This document shows positions 10,801-18,900 of a stretch of DNA of 43,001 nt, in pieces; the first letter of the stretch is position 1; each line of letters opens with the position of its first letter. This stretch comes from a virus. Below the pieces are notes generated by a model that worked only from the letters and a program-made list of their open reading frames with translations, was not told the DNA's origin and made no database searches. The translations under genes were made by a program, and so were the position numbers. Location: the IMG/VR virus record IMGVR_UViG_3300021957_000087, positions 1 to 43,001 of that record. One strand, written 5' to 3'.

Positions 10801-10984
10801 TGTTGTAGGACAAGTAAAAATAATTGCAATGGTTGGTGATGCCGGCGATGCAATAGTTACTCCAACTACATTTGCAAATGGAACTGATATTACATTCGAA
10901 GATGTAAACGATAACATAACATTACTATACACTACAAATGGTTGGCTGAGCACTGCAAATCAGGGTAACCCCGTTATAGCATAA
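7832..10984 (+). CDS. Large fibre protein with GDDST and YadA-like repeats
   Basis: A 1,050-residue protein starting at ATG 7832 behind an AGGA site and a late promoter. The N-terminal 120 residues (MANRFPLVLDTSDNNKIKEI and on) resemble a docking region. Four GSVFGDDST-type repeats lie at about residues 203, 502, 785 and 929. A YadA-like block of seven repeats occupies residues about 536-638 and ends with the same NQAANSIVINATG cap as the upstream gene. The two genes therefore look like paralogues with a shared modular build. The C-terminus (VGQVKIIAMVGDAGDAIVT) resembles terminal beta domains common in phage fibres. Role inferred: long fibre or appendage. Receptor unknown. Confidence 0.8.
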   Translation: MANRFPLVLDTSDNNKIKEIPDSDNLDLRTNSIVNVQDITSLGTIDATVIKVNGQKLVAQAFADLTDTPSTFVGSPNYFVKVKADGTGLEYRPLSDLGNIEIDTITVDTSIVPSTTNVGNVGTEALKFNEIVATTLKGNLVSYNEEIVFDASTGKVSYASLQGAPQFLSEFSDDVGYLQTADLNAQIAGLFDEGVPFESDIKGSVFGDDSTVIVDGVASKIRGDIEFTSAGSITGASNIVISAATTVDLGNTKATGDIYPDTADTRSVGTTTNPFGEGHFDTMTSQTVVTNTLNYGTGLGIAEMTAATDLEITAGNRVKINGNVPFRISEVSSTNLPAIAAENGDLIYNSTTNRVIMYQNGAWKDVNGNVEATAGTSNFNDVVIAGDLTITGDTTEIETTNTAITDNVIVLNKGEAGAGVTLGTAGIEVERGTETNKTFVWDEATDKWTLGTETLVAATFEGNVTGSITGNTAGTHTGPVVGDVTGNAAGAHSGTFDGDMTGSVFGDDSTVLVDGNNNKVVGDIETASLRTSESKIALGEGAGETNQGSFAIALGYSAGETDQESWATAVGFVAGNNTQGDRATAIGSNSGQVGQGAGAVAIGVYAGNNGQGADAVAIGKNAGHTNQAANSIVINATGVTAQNSQANSLVIKPVRNQASANVMMYNPANGELTHTATPGTLAANIDQATLAIGATTATAINIGNSSSTTTIDGIVNFGTALVAANITADDSIIIQTGVGSNNAITVFPKGTDTSINLRADELRLFGTPFTDSLAAQGGIVGDIKGSVVADDSTILVDSVGGKIVGDIESTNIHGQAFKANTIINNTGTTLDITAGTFLNLFGGSDGVGVSNIQLDKNGINHIELKTEPGNPADPTDYARVAINAGTNEGDVRIGTPISTRNQLVEIYNATIDGTLTGSVIGNITGDVKGSVVADDSSIIIDGVTGKVVGPISKIIGDVQQISGPGAISLDTLVTEITTTGTDDAYTLADGVVGQVKIIAMVGDAGDAIVTPTTFANGTDITFEDVNDNITLLYTTNGWLSTANQGNPVIA
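8438..8515 (+). repeat. GSVFGDDST repeat, copy 3 of 6
   Basis: A 26-residue unit GSVFGDDSTVIVDG followed by SKIRGDIE. It is the first copy in the second repeat-bearing fibre gene. Confidence 0.8.
9335..9412 (+). repeat. GSVFGDDST repeat, copy 4 of 6
   Basis: A unit GSVFGDDSTVLVDG followed by NKVVGDIETAS, directly before a YadA-like block. This is the same order as copy 2 upstream. Confidence 0.8.
9437..9745 (+). repeat. YadA-like beta-roll repeats in second fibre gene
   Basis: Seven tandem units (core IALGEGAG, AIALGYSAG, ATAVGFVAG, ATAIGSNSG, AVAIGVYAG, AVAIGKNAG and a cap), uninterrupted here, unlike the block in the preceding gene. Confidence 0.8.
10184..10261 (+). repeat. GSVVADDST repeat, copy 5 of 6
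   Basis: A diverged unit with VVADD in place of VFGDD, followed by KIVGDIEST. Confidence 0.75.
10616..10693 (+). repeat. GSVVADDSS repeat, copy 6 of 6
   Basis: The last and most diverged unit, GSVVADDSSIIIDG with KVVGPISKI. It shares VVADD with copy 5, so these two probably arose from one local duplication. Confidence 0.7.
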
Positions 10985-10987
10985 ATA
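10980..10987 (+). promoter_or_regulatory. T4-like late promoter CATAAATA
   Basis: It overlaps the stop codon of the preceding gene and matches TATAAATA at 7 of 8 positions. The predicted start near 10993 gives a leader of about 17 nt with AGGAAACGG before ATG 11010. Confidence 0.6.
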
Positions 10988-11009
10988 TATAAAACATTAG
11001 GAAACGGAA

Positions 11010-14000
11010 ATGAGCGAAAAAGAATATATTGTAAGTTTAAACAAGGGCGTAGACTACGCAGGCTTCAATCAAGAAATGATTGCTAAAACTGGTGGCGGAG
11101 ATATTCCAGGACGCTCTGTTGTTGTTGCAAATGCAAGACCAGCTTCGCAACGTAATACACACTATAGTTTAACAGATGTAGAAGCTGATACATTAAAAAA
11201 CGATAACAGAGTGTATGCAGTTACATTACTGCCAGAACTAGATCCAGATCTTAGTATTGGATTTGATACAACTCAGACAGGTAACTTTACAAAAACTACA
11301 TTAGACCGCGGTGATTTCCTAAACTGGGGTATGCGTAGAATGAATGAAATCGTTAATCCTTATACAGGAGTTAATGCAGCGGCCGGCGGATATAATTACA
11401 CACTAGACGGATCAGGCGTTGATGTTGTTATTATGGATAGTGGACTACAAATAGATCATCCTGAATTTCAAGATGCAAACGGTGTAAGTAGAGTTGTAGA
11501 ACTTGACTGGACAACAGCTAGTGGTATTGCTGGTATGCCTGCTCAAAATGCAAATTACTATAGAGATTATGATGGACATGGTACACACGTTGCAGGTACA
11601 GCCGTAGGTAAAACATACGGTTGGGCTAAGGGATCTAAAATTTATAGTTTAAAACTTGCAGGACTAGAAGGTTCAGGGGACAGCGGAACTGGTACAAGCA
11701 CAACATATGCGTTTGATTGCATTAAAGAATGGCACAACGCTAAGCCAATTGATCCTGCGACTGGAGCAAAACGACCAACAGTTGTAAACATGAGTTGGGG
11801 ATATCTACGTTACTACGACACAGTTACTAGTATGACATATCGTGGCGTTTCAAAAACTGGAACAGATATTGATAGTAGTGCAAAGCGTTGGGCATTTGGT
11901 CTTCCACCAAATTGGAACGGTGCTAGATATAGAACAAACGTAAGAGTTGATTCAGTTGATGTTGATATGGAAGAACTAATTGATGCAGGCGTACACGTTA
12001 TGGTAGCAGCTGGCAACAGAAGTCATAAAATTGACGTACTAGGTGGTGACGATTATGATAACGTACTTGTTGCTAATACCGGATCAGTGAATTATCAACG
12101 TGGTTCATCTCCTTACAGTACAAGAGCGCATATAGTTGGTAATATAGATAGTTCAATAAATGCAAACGGATTAGAGCAAAAGGCATCGAGCTCAGAAGCA
12201 GGACCCGGTGTTAGTGTTTATGCGCCTGGTACTGATATTATGAGTGCAATGAGTACTACTAATGCTTTCAGTGCTACTACTCTTAATAATCCTTATCCAG
12301 CAAATTCAAGTTTCTTAATTAATAATATAAGCGGCACCAGTATGGCATCGCCACAAGTGGCTGGAATGACAGCATTATGGTTACAAATAAATCTTAATGC
12401 AACACCTGCACAAGGATTAGCGTTTGTTAATTCCACTGCAAAAACTGCAAAAATTTATGATACCGCTTCGCCTGCTACTGACTATACCGATACACGTAGT
12501 TTATTAGGAGCAACAAATAGATTTGCATTTAATAAATTTAACAGTGCAACTCAGCTAACCATGGGCACAGTAGCAGATGCAGTTGCTCCTGGTGCAGTAG
12601 CAACGTATTCATTGTCGTCAAATGCAGCAAGTGTTAATGAAGGCGGCAGCGTAACAGTTACTCTTACTACTACTAATGTTACTAATGGCACGTCAGTTGG
12701 TTATGCCATATCTGGCATCGAAGCAGGTGATATTAGTGAATCACTTACAGGTAACTTTATTGTAACTGGAAATACTGCAACAGCTACATTTAATATAATA
12801 GCAGATGCGACTACAGAAGGCGCACAAACTATGTTATTATCTCTAATTGGAGTTAGTGAAACAGTTAGTATTACTATTAATGATACAAGTGTAGCATCAG
12901 GCTATAACTTAGTTCCAGCAGCCGGTAACGTTGATGAAGGTGGTAATTTAATATTCAATGTTACTACAACAAATGTAGCAGATGCAACTACACTATATTG
13001 GACTGTTACTAATGACAGTGACTTTGCTACTTCAAATGGTAGTTTTGTAATTAACAGCAATGCTGGGTCGTTTACAGTAACACCAACTGCTGATGAAACT
13101 ACTGAAGGCGCGGAAACATTCACTGCTAGTATTAGAACAGGAAGTGTATCAGGAACAATTGTAGCAACATCAAGTACAGTTACTATTAATGATACAAGTA
13201 CAACTCCAGGTGGCGGCGCAGCTTCTTACTCACTCGCTGTAAGTTCATCGTCTCTACAGGAAGGCGAGAAAACAACAGTTACACTTACTACAGCAAACGT
13301 AGACGATGCAACTAACGTACCATACACAATCTCAGGTGTTAATTCAAGTGATTTAGATACTGGTCCGAGAGCAAGTACAGCACTTGCAAATACAACAGGA
13401 TATGGTAGTAACTTCTTCACTAGAGAAGTTAGAACAGCAGGTGTTAGATTAGTTAGTGCAGGCACAGTCGGCGGACAAACAGCGGTACCGGATGCATTTA
13501 TTCAAAAAGTAGCACGTATGTTCCAGTTGTTTACTGATAGCACAGGTGCAGGTATTAACGCAAACAAACAGAATCAACTAATAGAAACATTACTTGGTAA
13601 TACAACATCGTATCACTCACCAAAGCCGACTATACAAAGAATAGCAAGAGGTGCAGGCGGCGACTATACACCAAACTTCTTAGACGATGCAGGCATTCGC
13701 TCTTGGGGATTAGAACCATTGTTTGATGAAACAGTGCAAAACGATATGGTATGGTACTTAAACAGTAGTGGTACTCCTGGAACAGGTGACGAAGATGCAC
13801 AAGAAGTGATTGAACACGTCTTCCATACATTACACATGCATGGTTTGGATGCAGCAACATTAAAAATGTATCCAGATATAAGTGCAGACTGGGCAACTAG
13901 TGACTTACACGCTGCAATGAAAGAAGCAGCAGATGCAAGCAAATGGGATCCAAGTGGATATGCGCCTAATTGGGAAACTGATGCAGGAGAGTTTGAAGTA

Positions 14001-15086
14001 GGCGTTAAAGAATATTTGTACTTGCTTAACTTCTGTATGTTTGAGTACAGCGACTTGTGGGACGGTGGGAGTCTTGCTCCAGAATGGACAGATGACATGC
14101 GTACACAAGCAGGTATACAATCAAACAACCCACTAGGCTATGCATTATTTAATACACATATTGGGGATGTAATTAGTAAGCCGGCCATTGCAACTATTAG
14201 AACAATATTCCAAGATGGTGACGTAGGTGATCCAACAGTAGCAGGCGCTTCAGGCTATGTTGCAGACGCAGCAATTTCACTAACTGGTAACTTTACAGTT
14301 AATTCAAACACTGCTACACTTGAAATTAACACAGCAAAAGATGGAACTACTGATGGTGATAAAACACTAGCATTTGCACTAGACAATGGTGAATCATCAA
14401 CAAACGTTAGTATTACTGATTCAAGCCAAGCTGTTGGCCCAACTTATTATGTTTATCCAGCAGCACAAACAATTGACGAAGGTAGTGCTTTAACAATCAA
14501 TGTTGTTACAACAGATGTAGCAGATGCAACTACACTTTATTGGACTGCAACTAACTCAAGTGATTTTGCTACTTCAAGTGGTAGCTTTGCAATCACAAGC
14601 GACAATGGATCATTTACAGTAACTCCGACAGCAGATGCTACAACAGAAGGTACAGAAAACTTCCAAGTACAGATTAGAACTGGAAGTATTAGCGGAACTG
14701 TTGTAGACACAACAGATGCAATAGCCATTGGTGATACAAGTACTACACCTGCATTTGCCCCGGACTATACAATTACAGTAACAAATAGTGGCAATAGTTA
14801 TACACTAAGCGGAACTGATAGAAATGGTGCAGTAAGTGGATCAAACCCAGCACTAGCATTTAACAGTGGTGATAATGTAAGATTTAATGTAAATGCAAGC
14901 ACATCAAGTGCGCATCCGTTCTACATTAAAACTACACAAAGCACAGGCACTGGTAATCAAGTGACAGGTGCTACAGGACAAGGCACTACACAAGTAGATT
15001 GGACAACAGCTACTGACGGTGCAGGATCATATGGATACCAGTGTTCGATACACCTTGGTATGTGGAATACTATAACAATATCATAA
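11010..15086 (+). CDS. Virion subtilisin-like protease with Calx-beta-like and cupredoxin-like domains
   Basis: A 1,358-residue protein. Residues 1-80 resemble an I9-type propeptide (YIVSL, then LTDVEADTL and DNRVYAVT). A subtilase (S8) domain follows with the full catalytic set: Asp143 in IMDSG, His190 in DGHGTHVAGT, Asn336 in AAGN and Ser444 in GTSMASPQVAG. Residues about 525-1248 carry Calx-beta-like repeats (VNEGG/VDEGG/IDEGS ending INDTS/GDTS). One repeat is split by a domain of about 300 residues (784-1086) containing EVIEHVFHTLHMHG. The last 110 residues resemble a cupredoxin with His1302, Cys1345, His1348 and Met1351. Inference: a self-processing or surface-degrading fibre component in the structural operon. 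Confidence 0.85.
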   Translation: MSEKEYIVSLNKGVDYAGFNQEMIAKTGGGDIPGRSVVVANARPASQRNTHYSLTDVEADTLKNDNRVYAVTLLPELDPDLSIGFDTTQTGNFTKTTLDRGDFLNWGMRRMNEIVNPYTGVNAAAGGYNYTLDGSGVDVVIMDSGLQIDHPEFQDANGVSRVVELDWTTASGIAGMPAQNANYYRDYDGHGTHVAGTAVGKTYGWAKGSKIYSLKLAGLEGSGDSGTGTSTTYAFDCIKEWHNAKPIDPATGAKRPTVVNMSWGYLRYYDTVTSMTYRGVSKTGTDIDSSAKRWAFGLPPNWNGARYRTNVRVDSVDVDMEELIDAGVHVMVAAGNRSHKIDVLGGDDYDNVLVANTGSVNYQRGSSPYSTRAHIVGNIDSSINANGLEQKASSSEAGPGVSVYAPGTDIMSAMSTTNAFSATTLNNPYPANSSFLINNISGTSMASPQVAGMTALWLQINLNATPAQGLAFVNSTAKTAKIYDTASPATDYTDTRSLLGATNRFAFNKFNSATQLTMGTVADAVAPGAVATYSLSSNAASVNEGGSVTVTLTTTNVTNGTSVGYAISGIEAGDISESLTGNFIVTGNTATATFNIIADATTEGAQTMLLSLIGVSETVSITINDTSVASGYNLVPAAGNVDEGGNLIFNVTTTNVADATTLYWTVTNDSDFATSNGSFVINSNAGSFTVTPTADETTEGAETFTASIRTGSVSGTIVATSSTVTINDTSTTPGGGAASYSLAVSSSSLQEGEKTTVTLTTANVDDATNVPYTISGVNSSDLDTGPRASTALANTTGYGSNFFTREVRTAGVRLVSAGTVGGQTAVPDAFIQKVARMFQLFTDSTGAGINANKQNQLIETLLGNTTSYHSPKPTIQRIARGAGGDYTPNFLDDAGIRSWGLEPLFDETVQNDMVWYLNSSGTPGTGDEDAQEVIEHVFHTLHMHGLDAATLKMYPDISADWATSDLHAAMKEAADASKWDPSGYAPNWETDAGEFEVGVKEYLYLLNFCMFEYSDLWDGGSLAPEWTDDMRTQAGIQSNNPLGYALFNTHIGDVISKPAIATIRTIFQDGDVGDPTVAGASGYVADAAISLTGNFTVNSNTATLEINTAKDGTTDGDKTLAFALDNGESSTNVSITDSSQAVGPTYYVYPAAQTIDEGSALTINVVTTDVADATTLYWTATNSSDFATSSGSFAITSDNGSFTVTPTADATTEGTENFQVQIRTGSISGTVVDTTDAIAIGDTSTTPAFAPDYTITVTNSGNSYTLSGTDRNGAVSGSNPALAFNSGDNVRFNVNASTSSAHPFYIKTTQSTGTGNQVTGATGQGTTQVDWTTATDGAGSYGYQCSIHLGMWNTITIS
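12900..13204 (+). repeat. Calx-beta-like repeat, duplicate unit A
   Basis: Encodes about 100 residues (VDEGGNL, NVADATTLYWTVTN, DFATSNGSF, TPTADETTEG, INDTSTT). It is very similar to the unit at 14440-14748, with the interrupted repeat between them, which indicates an internal duplication. Confidence 0.8.
13360..14266 (+). other. Domain of about 300 residues inserted inside a repeat
   Basis: The upstream half of a Calx-beta-like unit (YTISGVNSSDL) stops here, and the downstream half (ISLTGNFTVNSNTATLEI) resumes after it. The insert is helical in character and not repeat-like. It contains a His-rich motif EHVFHTLHMHG at about residues 935-945 and a later EYLYLLNFCMFEYSDLW segment. No family assigned; a metal site is possible. 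Confidence 0.7.
14440..14748 (+). repeat. Calx-beta-like repeat, duplicate unit B
   Basis: This is the second copy of the unit at 12900-13204 (IDEGSAL, DVADATTLYWTATN, DFATSSGSF, TPTADATTEG, GDTSTT). It lies directly before the cupredoxin-like end domain. Confidence 0.8.
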
Positions 15087-15096
15087 GGAACCAACA

Positions 15097-15951
15097 ATGG
15101 CAGTACAATTAATTAACATAGGCAATATTGCTAACGACGGCACTGGTGACGATTTAAGAGAAGCGTTTATCAAAACTAACGCTAACTTTGAAGAATTAGA
15201 TCTACGCGATGATGAGAAAACAACTGCTACTAATTTAGGCGATAGCGGTCAAGGATTATTTGTACAACGTCTAAATTATGATCTACAGTTCAAAAAAATA
15301 GTAGGTGGTGCTGGATTAACGTTAAGTGTCACTGATAACAATATTACTATTAACAATGATAAAGTGTACGATCTTACCCAAACCGCTGTATCGGGCGATG
15401 ATTATGTTACAAAGCAATACGACTTTGAAGATGCTAGAATACTTTATAATAATGTTTATGATACATTAGCAGACTTACCAAATGCAAGTACATATCACGG
15501 ATTATTTGCACACGTACACAGTACCGGCGGTGCATATTATAGTCATGGAGGTGCTTGGATAGAGCTTGCACTTAAATCAGATATCCCAGAAATATCAGAC
15601 GATACAACTCCACAACTTGGCGGCGATTTAGACGGCGCTGGATACGACATAGCAAATGTTAATGAAATTACTACCACCGGAGATATTAAAGCAAACCAAT
15701 TTAAAGGACCGCTCATAGGTTCTACTATAGGATTTCATGAAGGTGATGTCAGAGGAAATTTGTATGGTACTGTTAGAGGTGTAGACGTAGAAGCATTATA
15801 TAACCAATACTTTGCACCCGGTACTGGAGACTTTGGTGGCCTTGACTCTGTAGCAAATAATGCACTTGAATTTATAATCTTCAACAGCCAAGTCGATTTC
15901 GGTACAATAACAGCGCCAGCAGCTACAAGTCTAGACGGTGGCGCTTTATAA
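15097..15951 (+). CDS. Short fibre-type virion protein
   Basis: 284 residues, starting at ATG 15097 behind AAGGAA, 10 bp after the protease gene. The N-terminus (INIGNIANDGTGDDLREAF, then NANFEELD) is the same docking-like motif as in the 6224-7783 protein. The middle region (VSDDTTPQLGGDLDGAG type) is common in phage fibre proteins. The C-terminus has GDVRGNLYGTVRGVDVEALY. It is much shorter than its neighbours and has no repeats. Role inferred: a virion accessory or fibre-connecting protein sharing an attachment site with the larger fibres. Confidence 0.7.
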   Translation: MAVQLINIGNIANDGTGDDLREAFIKTNANFEELDLRDDEKTTATNLGDSGQGLFVQRLNYDLQFKKIVGGAGLTLSVTDNNITINNDKVYDLTQTAVSGDDYVTKQYDFEDARILYNNVYDTLADLPNASTYHGLFAHVHSTGGAYYSHGGAWIELALKSDIPEISDDTTPQLGGDLDGAGYDIANVNEITTTGDIKANQFKGPLIGSTIGFHEGDVRGNLYGTVRGVDVEALYNQYFAPGTGDFGGLDSVANNALEFIIFNSQVDFGTITAPAATSLDGGAL

Positions 15952-15983
15952 ACTTCCGATAAATACTTAGTATTAAGGAAGTT
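15951..15983 (+). promoter_or_regulatory. Late promoter inside an RBS-masking inverted repeat
   Basis: AACTTCC (15951-15957) and GGAAGTT (15977-15983) are perfect arms around GATAAATA (15958-15965). The right arm contains the AAGGAA ribosome binding site of the gene at 15990. RNA started at the promoter (near 15971) lacks the left arm, while read-through RNA would carry both arms. Confidence 0.7.
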
Positions 15984-15989
15984 TAATTA

Positions 15990-18900
15990 ATGTCTAAATT
16001 ATGGAATATACCAACAGGTACTAGATACCGTGTATTAGTTGAACGTAGTGCAGTAAATATACTACTTCCACTTTCAGCTATTGCTAACATAGAAGTCGAA
16101 CAAATAGGCGGTGACTTACCTGCCGGTACTCGGTTAGAAGGCAATTACTTAACAGGAACTGTTTACGAGGTTGCATACGACACTACGTTTACGTCAGTAT
16201 TTAGAGCGTCAACAGACGATGAATGGCAAGACTGTACAATAGAATTTGTTGTTACTGGTCCTGACGATCCGCAATGGGCAACCGTACCAGGACTATTAAA
16301 TGTAGGATCAAATAATGCACTTTTTATCTTAGACAGCGAAATAATAGATTATCAATTAACAGCGACAGATACTGATTTAAGCGCAGGCGACGAATTAACA
16401 TATTTCATTGCTGATGGCGATGGTGTACTTCCTCCAGGAATCATATTATCCGAAAGCGGCAAACTTACAGGTACTACAGAACCTCTACTAAGTTTAGATA
16501 AACGATACGTAGGTGGCGGATATGACACTTCACCGTTTGCTGGGCTACCAATGGATTATGCTGCATTAAGCTCAAATGGTTATGCTAGTTTTTATTATGA
16601 TACTGTTGAGTACGGATACAATGAACCAACTTCTAATCCACGTAAACTAAATCGTTATTATCCATTTGCTGTTACAGTGACAGACGGAGAAAATTTTGTA
16701 AGGCGTGAGTTCAAAATATACCTGGTAGGTGATGATTACTTAAAAGCAGACAACACGTTAATGCAGTCTGCTACAGGTGTATTTACTGCTGACGTAACAA
16801 ATGTAAGAACACCAACTTGGATTACTCCAAGAGATTTAGGTTTTAAACGTGCAGCTAATTATACTACAGTATTTTTAGACATTATAGATAACTGGACACT
16901 AGAGGGTGTTGTAGTTTATACTCTTGAAGATGTTAACGATGACGGAACTCCAAGTGAACTTCCGCCGGGCATGGTTCTTGATAGTCGAAATGGAGAAATT
17001 GCTGGGCGTATACCATATCAGCCGGCCATTACACAAAATTATAAATTCTCAGTAAACGCAACACGTTTAACTACAGATTTAGAAACTGTATCAATTTTTG
17101 GTAATTATTACGAAGATGTATTATTAGGAAATAATAATATAAAAATCTATAAAATAGACCTAACAGGTGACTTAGATGGCGTAAACGATTTATTTGAATT
17201 AGTTAATAGAAACATACTGTTAGGTAATAGGCAATACAAAGTTACAAACGTAGATGATCGAAATCGAGATTATGATGTAATTTACTTCGATGACACCCTT
17301 GCACCTAGTATTAATTTAATATTAAGTAGAACTGCAACAACAGGCACTGACTATATGTTTGTAAGCAGATTAAATGAAACAGAAAAACAAAAGTATGCTG
17401 GTAGAACCCTTAAATTTAGCGAAACTGAAAAATATAAGATAAGCACAATTACTCCGTATATTGAATGGGAGATATCTCAAACAAATCCAAATACTGATCC
17501 AATACTTCCTGCGGCAGCTCCGCGTTTGATTGAATTAAGTACAAATTACTTTATAGGTGATTATGTAATCAACGGCGTGACAACCGGCGGCGATGGAAAA
17601 ATATATAGGTGCGTGGATACTCACGTTACTATTCCTCAAACAGATATCGACGGTATTTCAATCGAAGTAAACGGTGTTATACAAATTGATTTCGAAAACA
17701 ACAATTGGGTAGAAGTAGCTGAAACAATAGAAGGCCTAAGTTTAGCAGATAGACTAACTGCTACATCACAAGCATTAACAGCAGAATACGGTGATGATGC
17801 ACACATAACTGTAGTTAATGACACAACTTGGAAAATATTAATTCCAAGTACTGCTATGTCAAGAATAAAATCAAATATACAAAACTTTTTTGTAGGTTCA
17901 GATAGTACAATAATAACTGCTAAACTTATTAGAGATAACGAAGATAAAATTAAATTTGATGTAAATTTAACATCACAATTAAATCAAGGACGTAACATAG
18001 GTATTGCTGTATTTAGAAATGATACATTTTTTAAGAATATAATTGTTGCATCAAATGACATACAAGATATTCCTAGTACTGCGAAAACATTTGAACTAAA
18101 AATTATAGGTGAAATTGATAGTAACATTAAATGGCTTACGCCCGCAAATTTAGGATCTATTAACGCTAACTTTACTAGCACATTAAGGTTACAAGCACAG
18201 ACAACAGTACCTGACACTAGAATGATTTATTCATTAACATCAGGCAAGTTACCATTTGGATTGACACTAACTTATGATGGTGAAATTATTGGTCAAGCTA
18301 GACAATTTGGCACTGTTGATAACCCTGGATTGACTAAATTTGAAAATTTAGCTGTAACATGGGACGGTTTCTTACCAGGCGATACTACTTTTGACCGAAG
18401 TTACAAATTTACTGTGCAAGCAAGAGATAGATTTAATTACACAGCAATTGAACGTGAGTTTACATTAAAGGTTGAAGATTTAGATAATACACAATATACT
18501 GACATATATATGCGTCCGATGCTGCCTCCTACACAAAGAAAATATTTTCAAAATTTTATAAGTAATCCTGATATATTTACACCAAATAAAATTTATCGTC
18601 CAGGTGACCCAGTATTTGGGCTACAAAATAACTTAGATATGCTTGTATTTGCAGGAGCAGAGTCTAAAGACTTAGAGAATTTTGTTGCAGCAGCATCAAA
18701 GAATCATAAAAGAAAAACTTATATTTTAGGTGAAATAAAATCTGCTGTGGCTAAAAATAATCCACTAAGTGACACAATATACGAAGTTGTATATATTGAT
18801 GTTATTGACCCTGCTAATGCAAAAGAAAGAAAAGTTACGGCAGCAAGTATTAATATCAAAAATCCAAACAAGCTAAGTGTTGATCAACTACAGTATTCAA

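Noticed and set aside
10971-11005. Another RBS-masking hairpin around the late promoter at 10980
   Set aside because: Only CCGTT and AACGG pair (5 bp), and the pairing does not cover the AGGA core.
13664-14128. Minus-strand 154-codon frame opposite the inserted His-rich domain
   Set aside because: The plus strand is clearly coding here, no binding site is present, and the product has no recognisable pattern.
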